A stretch of 64,000 nucleotides of DNA from contig CH001337.1 of assembly GCA_000149265.1 (NCBI GenBank), positions 108,132-172,131 on the forward strand. Reading direction: 5' to 3'. Position numbers and translations under genes: made by a program. Under the pieces are notes generated by a model. The model ran no database searches. It saw nothing but the letters and a program-made list of their open reading frames with translations, and was not told the origin of the DNA. Origin of the DNA: Ciona savignyi (Eukaryota > Chordata > Ascidiacea > Phlebobranchia > Cionidae). Below, in pieces: positions 36,701-48,700 of this stretch (within the stretch, counting starts at the first letter, position 1; each line of letters begins with the position of its first letter).

Positions 36701-39700
36701 TTAAATATATACAGGCGGCATACGTGAAGGAAGCAGACAAGATGATGCATACTCACAATCTTCCACTCGATTATCCAGAGTTTGTTAGGGCCAAGCAGAA
36801 CGCCATTAACGCCAGTGACGTAAGTGTAACGTCGGTTATATTATTGTATTATTCATTATGATAATGACATGCATTTTATATCACAGCGAGAATACCAAAA
36901 GCAACGACAGCAAGTTATTGACAAATATAGAGGTTTCCAAACTATGGACAGCAATGACCATCCCATTGTACAGCATGGTATCAGAGTAGCAGACCTTGTG
37001 TCAGATGTGGGTATTTTTTTGCCGCATTTATACAGAATAATATTAATAACGTAATCTACCTTTGTTATTCAGCGCAACTACCGCGAAGACTGGGAATACG
37101 AGAAGCACATGATCTACTACCCAGTGCACATCACTCCGGGGTACGAACAAGCACTGGATGTTACCAAGTTCCAAAGCAAAGTAAAACCAAAACACGAGTT
37201 GGTTTTTGAATATCTTTGTAATGCCAACCCATTTGTTATATTCCAGAGCGCTTATTTGAAGAAATATGATGAGATGAAAGCGAAGAATGACTTTAAAGTG
37301 ACCGACACCGAGCAGTACCAAACAGCAAAGAAGCTTCTCGAACTTGTGTCCGATGTAAGTTTCAATTAAATTAGTATTGTTCGTCCGATCAGCTCTTCAG
37401 GTGGCTAGCCAAAACTTCAAAAGAATGGTGGTGTTAAAACCAGTCCCTAGCTAGTTTTGTCCTTGGGAATTGATTAGTGGAAATTTATTGAACCAATTGG
37501 TTTAATGGGTTAAGCAAAATCTAATGAGATATCTCCATTATAATTAACATCCTGTAGACACCTGCTCATGTTGTTGCGTTATTTTCGTTTTCCCTCACCG
37601 TACATTAACACGAGTATTCCTTTTCAATGTACACATCCTTTTTCCATTCATGTCATATGGTGACTTTGTCCCCAGGTTAACTATCCTGACGCTCCTGGGG
37701 TTTTTCACCAAGTTCCCGAAACCCACGAGATGCAATTGTCAAAATCGCTACAGCCACTAAGCGAGGCGGTATATAGCAAGGCTGCTAGGAAAGTGATGAA
37801 CAACTACAACCTCGATAGCAGTAAGTCCGGAACGCTGATTAAAATTGTTATTTTTTACGATAGAAAACTTTAAATTCAAATTAATGAAATTAAAGCCTTG
37901 ACTAAAAGTGTGCAAGCACGACCTAGTACTGAGAGGTGGGCTGTTTTATAAGATTTCTGTGGAAACAGTTAAAAAATAATTCGTGACATGTTCACCCACC
38001 TTTAGGCACGCAAGGAATCTGTCACGCACTCGCCACACAAAAGAACATGTCGCGGCAAGAATACCTTAATAAGTTTAAAGAAGACGTCATCGGAAAAGGA
38101 CCAAAAGACTTGGCTTCCTTCCCAGAGTACAAACTAGCTCGTGAAGTTACCAACATGGCAAGCAAGGTAAGGCAACTCTAGACCAGGTAAATTAATTTAG
38201 CTAAAGTAGTAATGTTAAATAATAAGGCTAAAAAAGGAAAAGAAATATTAAATCAATGTGTCACCATTTTGAGTAATTTAATTTTTATATTGTAGAGCGG
38301 TTACGTGAAAGAAGCAGACAAGATGATGCATACTCACAATCTTCCACTCGATTACCCAGAGTTTGTTAGAGCCAAGGAGAACGCTATTAACGCCAGTGAC
38401 GTAAGTGTGATGTCATCTTGAATGACGTATTTGGCCGGTACAGGTTTCTTATCCTGCACGAATTTATTTTGTTAGAGGGAGTATCAAAAGCAGAAGAAAC
38501 AAGTCATTGACAAATACAGAGGATTCCAAACTATGGACAGCAACGACCACCCGATCGTACAGCAGGGAATCAAGGCTGCCGAACTTATATCAGACGTAAG
38601 GCTTATCACATTATCGTGGCCAGTTTCACTTGTGTACATAGTTTATCGAACGATGGAAATATATACTGTATATAATAAGTTCACGTACGGTATTAATTAG
38701 TTTCCTTATATGATATTACTTACTATTCTTTACAGTTAACGAAATTGTTTGTGCAATCTTAAGGATATCTTTGCTGTAACGACATTCTACTTTATAGAAA
38801 GCTTACAGAGAAGACTGGGAATACGACAAATCAATGATTTACTTCCCCGCTCACATCACCCCAGGCTACGAGGCCGCCGTGACTGCAAGCAACGTACAAA
38901 GCGATGTGAGTATAGCGATACCGTACTTGGGTACATAATACTAACAAATCGATGCATCCACAGGCAAAATATAAGAAAGGCCACAAGGAAAACAGCGCGA
39001 CCAACAAGTTTAAAGTTACTGACACGGAGCAGTATCAGAACGCAAAAGCGACAACTGATATTGTTTCTGAGGTTTGTACACGTGTTTTAAGTAAACCATA
39101 ACATTTATAAATAAATAACATAAAACAACAACATTAAGGTCAAATATCGGGAAGATTACGAGTCTAACAAGGGAAAGAATATAAAACAAGTCAAAGAAAC
39201 TCCTGAGATGATTCTGTCGAAGTCTCTTCGACCAGTTATCAGCAACAAAATGTACATGGATAACGCTAGAAAGATTATGCAGAAGTACAACCTAGATGCA
39301 TGTGAGTATGATATGCTGAGCCAGTATATTTAAACACGCCATATATTTCCTCTTAAATGTGAAGAATAAAAAAAAGGAATGACGAAAACTACAAACTAAA
39401 AGAACAGAACTAAGGGCAACTAACTCTCTTTTTTGACCCCCAACACTAATATAAACTCTAGAACTTATCATAGTCCTTACACCTATTTTAACTACATAAC
39501 CTTTATTTAAGTATGCAGTTTGCAATATTTACCAGAACTTTAGCTTCGCACTTATTCTCGATTGCACCCTTCTTCAGCTATGCAGGGCATTGCGCAAGCC
39601 TTGTCGGCACAGAAGGTTGCCAATGAACGAGAGTACGTGGAGGATTTCCGACGGAATGTCGTAGGAAAAGCGCCCGCTGATATTGCAAAATCTTATCCCG

Positions 39701-42700
39701 AATACGATCATGCCAGAGAAGTGTCAAAATTGATCAGCAAGGTAAAGCTCAGAAGATGTATACTTTACCTAAAGCTCTGACTTTATTAAAATTTTTCATC
39801 TTCAGCCGGCGTATGTGAAAGAAGCAGACAAGATGATGCATACTCACAACCTTCCACTCGATTACCCAGAGTTTGTTCGAGCTAAGCAGAACGCTATTAA
39901 CGCCAGTGACGTGAGTGTTGTGTCAATATCGTTTTTTTCTACTACCAGAAATTCCAATTTTCTTATTTTCATACAGAGGGAATACCAAAAGCAACGCAAA
40001 CAAGTGATTGACAAATATAGAGGATTTCAAACTATGGACAGTAGTGACCATCCTATTGTGCAGCATGGTATCAAAGTAGCTGAAATGATTTCTGACGTAA
40101 GTAACTTTTTATAAATAACTTTCTAATCAGTTTAAAGTTACCAGTTGAAAATTTAACCTAAGGTTTACCGGTCATGTCATTTGTTTCCCCAGTATTCTGT
40201 GGGGGTATTCACTGACGTGTTTTAACTACTGTAGTGTTGCCGTTTTCGTTTTATCCTGCCTTCCTTACTTAATAAAAAAAGGGGCAAAAATAAACTAAGA
40301 CTAACCCCTACAGAAAAGATACAAAGAGGACTACGAGGCCGACAAAGACATGATCTACTACCCCGTCCACCTTACACCCGGTTACGAAGCTGCAGTTCAG
40401 TCCAGCGAGCATCAAAGCGACGTAGGTTGACGCATGACGTCATCATTGATGTCATACTACTACGACGTCATTATTAATGTCATGATATGAATGGATGTTA
40501 AAGAAACAAACGCATTACAGGTATCTTACAAGAAAGCGCATAACAAGGAAACTGGAAAGAACAAGTACTTGTACACCGACACTGATGCTTATAAGGGATC
40601 GAAAGACATGGAAAAACTACGAGATGTAAGTTGATTGATAACCAAACCATTCATCTTCTTTGTCTTTGTTTTTACTCCGTTTTTGTTCTGCTTCAATCAA
40701 GTTTACTTAAATATTTGATATAAACTAAGTGCTATATTTATTATGTAATCACAGTTTAAGTAAAAAGTTTTATAGACCAGGGACTCTATAATTTGTCAAT
40801 TTAAATGCGATTACATTTTACTATTTTCGGAAGGAAATGCCGAACTGTTTTTGACCAAGAATATTCGAATGTGTTCAATTATGTCTTCTCTCCCGCAGCA
40901 TACGTACAAAGGGGAATACCCCCGGACGTTTACCGCGGTTGAAATCACCCCCGAAATGGAGGCATCAAACCTGGTAAAGTCCCTGCTCAGCCAGAGCAAG
41001 TACACGAAAGACGCCAAGAAGCGATTGGACGTGTACAACATAGACCTGGGCGACCAGCGGCTCTCACATGCCATGCAAGCGGCACAGGTTGGTGATAATA
41101 AAGCTTAAACTTTATTTTATTAAGTAAACAAACATCAATTAGATGTCGCGTGGTAATATTATCAGACGCTTCTACACTCACTTCCGCTAAATCTCTGTTA
41201 ACTGATGCAAACAAATGTCACTGAGAATCAATACAATTAAATTCAAATTTGTACATGTGTTTAAAAATTTAAATAGGAAAAATGTGTTTTTACTTTCACT
41301 CTACCCTCCCCTACTTCTTTGTATATCGTCATATCATGTTGCAATTTATATATGATAATGATCACTCTGAAATTGTTCCACAAACTCACAAGTGTTCGCA
41401 GTTTGAAACACCGTCTTTAAGGGTACCCCACGTTACATCTCCCCGTATAAATATACATCAACATTTGCATTGACGCTGTCAAACACAACGCGACATTCCA
41501 GCAACTATTTCTTGTTTTCACAGCTTGGCTCCGACAACTTGTACCGACAAAAGTTTCGAAAAGAAACTGTTGGGAAATCCCCTGCTGACGTCACAATCGC
41601 TCATCCCGAGTACGAGCATGCGAAACAAGTTGGGGACATGATAAGCAAGGTACGTTATTGCTTGTTAAGCATCGGTCTCTATTTGTCGCGTTTTACTTTA
41701 CGTTTTTCTTTATTATACATAATTTATATCTGTATTGACGACCGTTCAAACATAAATCCATTCATAATTCTCTTTCTGCTATTTCCATATCGCGGATACT
41801 GAATATATTTTACCAATTAATAATAGGCTTCGTGTTCATTGCCATAAAAAATGTCTTTGACATTTCACCATTACAGGCAGCATACGTGAAAGAAGCAGAC
41901 AAGATGATGCATACTCACAATCTTCCACTCGATTACCCAGAGTTTGTCCGAGCCAAACAGAACGCCATTAACGCCAGTGACGTAAGTGTGACGTTGGTTA
42001 TATGACGTCATATAATTTCATTTTCTAATGACATGTATTTTATATCACAGCGTGAGTACCAAAAGCAACGCAAACAAGTGATAGATAAATACAGAGGATT
42101 CCAAACTATGGACAGCAACGACCACCCAATCGTACAGCAGGGAATCAAAGTAGCAGATTTGGTATCTCAGGTAATATAGAATTGTATACTCGTGTTTTAG
42201 CAGGGTTGGAAAATAACGGGCCCTTGCGATACGGGCAATCGTACAAAACCTCGTGCCCAAGTCGGGTTCCCAAGATTACAGTATGGGTAATAGTATTTGG
42301 AAGTGTCTATAGTGTTTGTTCAACCCATTGAACAGCTTGACTTGAGTTGCGCCTGCAAAGTGCTTTAACCAAGTATACGACACATTAAAAAACTTCGTTT
42401 TTGATTTAAGAACAATTTGATCGATGGTCTGATACACTCTACCTGCAAACAATATTTAACTGCATCTTTTTCCTCGAATTTCTATCACCATTGTTAACCT
42501 AACCTCCCGGGCATTAGGCAAAGTACGTGGAAGATTATCTGGCGGAGCGTGACATGATTTACTTTCCCGCGCACCTTACGCCCACCTACGAGGCTGCAAG
42601 CCAGGCTCTTCAGTACAGCGATGTAAGTAAATGTTCTGCACATTTAAGCTTAATTTTTAGTTCAATTCGATTACTTACAGGTGAATATGTTCGTTTTTTT

Positions 42701-45700
42701 TCTAATTTATTTCTAACTTTATTTATATGGAAAAGTTTATAACACGATTTTTTATGTTTAGCCCAAGTACAAAGAAAAGTATGAGAAAATGAAATCCGTC
42801 CACAAATTCGACCCAACATCTACCGAGCTTTATGAGAAGCAGAAAGAAGCCCGAGTTAGCGAGGTACGCCGTAGAAATGGATCAACACTAAACCAATGCG
42901 AATTATTTACATTTCCCGTTTCTGCAGAATTCATACAAAGAGGACGGCGTAAAGCGACTTGCCACTGAGTTTTCTCCACTTGACAAAACACCAGAAATGG
43001 TGATAGCCGAGCAACTGAAGCCTTTACAACCAGCGGAATATCAAAAGCTGGCGAAAGATCTTCAGCACAAATACCATCTCAACGTCGAACTGCCGGTCAG
43101 TAATTTGATGAGTTTCTTTTTTCAGCAAACATCAATTTGTTTTAACTTTCATTACATTCGTAGGAAATCACGCACGCAGTCTGTGTGTCCAAGATGGCGT
43201 CAAGGAACAAATACCTCAATGATTATAACGCAAACGTCAAGGGGAAGGCCCCGGCGGATTTGGTCAATTCCTACCCGGAATACATTCACGCTCGAAATGT
43301 TACGAAGCAAAACAGCAAGGTGAGTTAGTTTAGTCATTTTGGCGTGTTAAGTTGGGAACCCGCAATGGAGGCATTGCTTGGTTCCATTTCTTGTATCGTT
43401 TTCTCTACATCAATCGGTGCAATCAATTTGCCTCCGCTTTCGCCTTTAGGTTTTGCTTCAACAAAATAATTTTTATTTGGTTAATGTTTGTATGAGGGAA
43501 TGATTAGCACGAGTCCCAGTGATCAAATTTGAAAATAGACCAAGTAACGAAACTAGCACGTGTTTGAAACCCAAACCGGTAAAACCAACAAAATATTTTA
43601 CTTAATCACCCCTTTCCAAAACTTACTTCCTCCATATTTCTTCCTGCCGTAGTACAGGTCGGACTGACACAAAGTGATCAAATCATTAAATACACTTTTA
43701 TCCTAACACAACCACCTCAATCAATAGGCTGAATACACACGAAGCGGAGAAGAGGCAAGGCATCATTTCTCACTGCCGGTCGACACGCCGGAACTTAACA
43801 GGGCAAAGCAGGCGGCGATTAATGCCAGTGATGTAAGGCGATGTTGTCCATAACAATATTTCTTAATTTTCACGTCATATGATATTGTGTTATTTCGTAC
43901 TATGTTAGGCAAAGTAAGAATTCAAAATAATATTAAATAATTGTCTCTGAATATGATTTAAGTATGTTTCACCTTTTTTAGTTGGATTACAAAAAGCACT
44001 GCAAAGAAGTAACCGACAAATACAGAGGATTCCAAACTATGGACAGCAACGACCATCCGATCGTACAGCAGGGAATCAAGGCTGCCGAACTTATGTCCGA
44101 GGTATGTTATTCATTTAAACAAGTGAATACCAAGCTTAATTTTTATTTTGTTTTACTCAGAAAAAATACAAAGAGGACTATATGGCGGACAGAGATTTGA
44201 TCTACTACCCCGTTCACCTTACACCCGGTTACGAAGCTTCTCAGTCTACTCAGGGAGTGAAACCGGTAAGATTGGCACCATAGCTTTGAAGTTAGTAGGA
44301 TAGGGTAATTGTGTTTATTCTTAAGAGTATGTAAAATGCATGGGCAGTAATCAGACCAGCCATTGTCATATTATTGTTTGGTTATTGTTAGGTTATTGTT
44401 AGGTTACGAATTATATCACAGTGTGTTAAAAACTACGAGGACGTCGTTTCTGTTTGTGTGAGTGTTGTACCTAAGAATATAAAACATCTGGTTTTCAACA
44501 TTCCCGGAAGGTCCGACTTCCTATGAGCTAACCAGTCGGATTAATAACATACCCACTTTGAAGGTGAACTACACGGCCAAGCATAACAAGGAGAAACACG
44601 AGCATCGATTCAACATGGCCACAACCGAGCATTACGAACAATCGAAATCTCAACATGACGCACTACTTGACGTGAGTCTAAAGATTATTTGAACAATTAA
44701 TCATCTAGGATCCATCGATAATTGGTATTCTAACTAATATAGATTAGTCAATAATCATACGCATGTATTCGTTCCGCTTTGGAATGTGCAAGCCAATTGT
44801 CAATAATAATAGAAACATTAATAATATTTGATTAATTATAGACGTGTTTTTTTTTTATCCAATTTTGTCTTCCAATTTTAAGGTGACACTGCGTGTTTTT
44901 ATCTTAGTAAAAAAAACCTAACTAAATTTTAACCTTAATTCAAATAGAATTTTTTTCAAACTTACTTTTTTCATTTTCTTGAACAAGAGTTGTTTTCTGT
45001 ACAGACAAACTACAAGATCTCACCAGAGGAGTTGTCGAAATGCATCCCTGTGGCCGAATCAGTACAACTCTCGCATTTGAAGGAAATGAAGGATTTGATG
45101 AGTCAGGTGAGTGCATAGTTGTTCTGCAACTGTGGATATTCACAGGGTAAACCCTCAACTCTTAAAAGAGTGAAGAAGGGAAAGTGCTTACTAAAACTAT
45201 GGAAACTAATTTTAACACTAATCTTAACTCCAGAACTAACCCTACTCCCACTGTTTAAAACCAACTCTAATGCCCTAATATTCATTTTAGTGTGTACTTT
45301 CGCTCCTTCCATCCTTAGTTTTCCCAATTTAAACTAATATTTATACTCGTTTTCGGCCACAGAAATCTTATACTGAAAACGCAAAGAGGACTCTTGACAA
45401 GTACAACCTCAGTGCTGACGTCATGCAAATCGCCCACGTGCTGGCTACGTCACCGCTTATATCCGATGCTACGTACAAGGATAAATACATGGCAGAAGTC
45501 AAAGGAAAGGGGATTTCAAAACACGGCATCCAGTACTATCCTGGCTACATCAAGGCAAAGGAAAACTCTAAACTTGCAAGCAAGGTGGGCTATAGATCGG
45601 ATTTTCTCAATCTCTTTTAACATCGTACACACTTTTAACTTTTACTTAAAAGCTTGTACACCCCGATCTTCACAACAGAATAAACTGAAATTGCATTAAT

Positions 45701-48700
45701 ATTAATGGAAAAATGAAACACCAGACACTCGTGTATAGAAGTCTTCTTAAGAACAGTTACTTTAGTTAAATCAAGTCAGAATCATAGTTCTTTCAATTCA
45801 TATTTGAAACTGTCACACCTGGTATGAAAATTAATTTGCTATGTTGTTTTATGATATGTTGTACAACCCAGTACACCATTTTGTAGTGGCACATCCTTTT
45901 TTGGTACACGCATGGTTTCACAATACACACTGTTAAAAAGCATTGCTATAGACCGACCATATAAAAGACCAATTGCTTGACTTTGATCATGACTTAATTA
46001 CTTAGAGTGCGTACGTGAAAGATGGAGAAGGGGTCATCCACCAATATACAATGCCTCTCGATACTCCTGAGCTCAACCGGGCGCAAACAATCCGCCATCA
46101 ACGCCAGTGACGTAAGTATTACGTACCCATGATGACATGAACATGACGTAACCATATTTATTCAATTTTAGCTGCAATACACGAAGCAGCGCAAAGAGAC
46201 GATCGATAATTACCGTGGATTTCAAACAATGGATAGCAAACATCACCCGATCGTTCAGCAGGGAATCAAAGTAGCGGATCTCATTTCAGAGGTACGTTTT
46301 ACACATTTTAATTCGTTTTCTTTAATTTGATGTCTTGTTTATTTATTATTTTATTCCCACAGCAAAAGTACAAGGAAGATTACATGGCGGATAGAAATAT
46401 TATATATTACCCTGTCCATCTGACTCCGGGCTACGAGGCCGCGACGAAAGCGAGTCAGTACATCAATGGGGTAGGTCTTATTTATTTGTATATTTATTTG
46501 GGTATAAATTCTCATCCAATTCTGCAAAGAAAAACATACTTCTGTTTTCTTTCGTAATTAAAAAAATACTTTTTATTTCTGCAGCCATCATACAAGAAAG
46601 CCTACAACAGAAACCGAAATGATGTACATTATGACGTCACAGAAACTGAAGGATATAAGACCATGTCGGAAATGCAAAATTTGTCTGACGTAAGCAACCT
46701 TGAATGGCGATACTTTGTAAAAGAGAGGAAATTCATGTTTCACCCGGGGTTTTGAAAAGCATATTAGTTTGCCCAAGCTACTTAGTGTGTTCATTGTTAG
46801 GTACATTACGTTCATGTTAACGACCGCTAAATAACAAGTTTGTTGATGCAAAATCCATTAAGTCTCTTTTTACCAGCTACGTCATTAGGAAAAAATGCGA
46901 CAATAGTGTAAATTGATTGTAATACTGACCGGTCACATTATCAAATCGTGTATCCACATGACCGTTGCAGCCTAAGTACAAGACCGATCCTGGAAGTTTG
47001 AAATTCACGTCGGTGAAGGACAGTATAGACATGGCTAGAGCTCGAGCAGTGAAGCCCTTGGTCAGTTACTGGTTCTACAAGGATCAAGCAAAGAGGATGT
47101 TGGACAAATACAACGTCGACACAGCTGATATTCATATGATCCATGCCTTGCATGCAAACCATGTAAGTATCAGTTAGTTACGAACGCAGTAAAACTATAT
47201 TTTGTTAAACCATTTTAATTTAATTTATTCTAATGGACAAGACTGTTGTTTATTAATTTATCCATTTATGTTATTGGCTATAAATGTATATTAACGATAT
47301 CTTAAAGTTTGTTTAAAAAACTTTTTTATAACTTTTTTTTTTACAATTTTAATAAAATAATTTATCATGGTGAATACCATAATTGGTATCTGTGATATGT
47401 GCTGTTTCACCAACAACTTTCTCTCTTAGTTGGCTTCAGAAAACGAGTACAGAAACCACTGGTTGAAAGAAGTCAAGGGCAAAGGGACAAACGACACATT
47501 GGATAGTTATCCGGAATATAAACAAGCGATTAAAGCTGCTAAGCAACTCTCACAGGTAAGCCTGTGCGCTCTTAGCATGCACTAACCTGGATGAACTAGT
47601 AATTTATACCGGCCAAGTTTTAATCCCTCAATGAGCTCGTCACTAAGATATTTCTTATGCAGAATTCTGTCCATACAACAGTCATCCATTAGGCCACAAC
47701 CATTACTTGATTACAATCTTCACAGAACGCATACGTGAAAGAAGGGGAAGGGGTCATCCACCAATATACAATGCCTCTTGATACTCCTGAGCTCAACCGG
47801 GCCAAACAATCCGCCATCAACGCCAGTGACGTAAGTATTACGTCATAACCATGACGTTACCGTGACGTAATCACTTTCTCCATATAGCTGGTGTACACGA
47901 AGCAACGCAAAGAGACGATCGATAATTACCGTGGATTCCAAACCATGGACAGCAAACATCATCCGATTGTTCAGCAGGGAATCAAAGTAGCCGATCTCAT
48001 ATCAGAGGTTTTTACTTCTACTTAAAATTATATGAGTATGTAGGAATAGGGTTCGCTATTTAGTAACATAGATGGAAGAAAACGGATTTTTCCCCTAAAG
48101 GACTAGTTCTGGTATAAAAACAAGACCTGGTTTTATATAAAATGTAATAAAACAAACACACACACACAAACACAACTTTTCATGTTTATATTTTTATGAA
48201 ATACAATCATCCTGGGACTATGCAGAGTTTACTTTATGCAATCTTATTTTTACGAACATGAAGAGAGTCGGATAATAACGAACTTACATTATTCGTTCAC
48301 CACAGCAAAAGTACAGGGAAGAGTACATGGAGGATAGGAACATTATCTACTATCCTGTCCATCTGACTGCTGGCTACGAGGCTGCAACCAAATCAAGCAA
48401 ATACGCCAGTGACGTAAGTATGACGATGTTAGTTGCAAATTGGGAGTTTAACACGTGATGTTTAGGCCGACTACAAGAGGTGGTACAACAGAAATATCCG
48501 GGGAAGGGGGAATTACCCAATCAACATCACGCCAGGCTACGAACAGGCTAAGTCATTGAAGCCGTATTTAAGCGAGGTAAGTTTTAAAAGCTTTTTAAAG
48601 TGATTTTACTGTGACAAGAAAATTTCTACGACCAATTGGAAATTGGTAATTTAATCATTTAAACAGCAACAGTCTGGAACGTTGACAAGCCAAACTTCTC

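Noticed and set aside
26654-37354. Tandem array read as a satellite or CRISPR-like repeat
   Set aside because: The repeats are coding exons with conserved splice sites and nebulin modules, at intervals of one to two kilobases.
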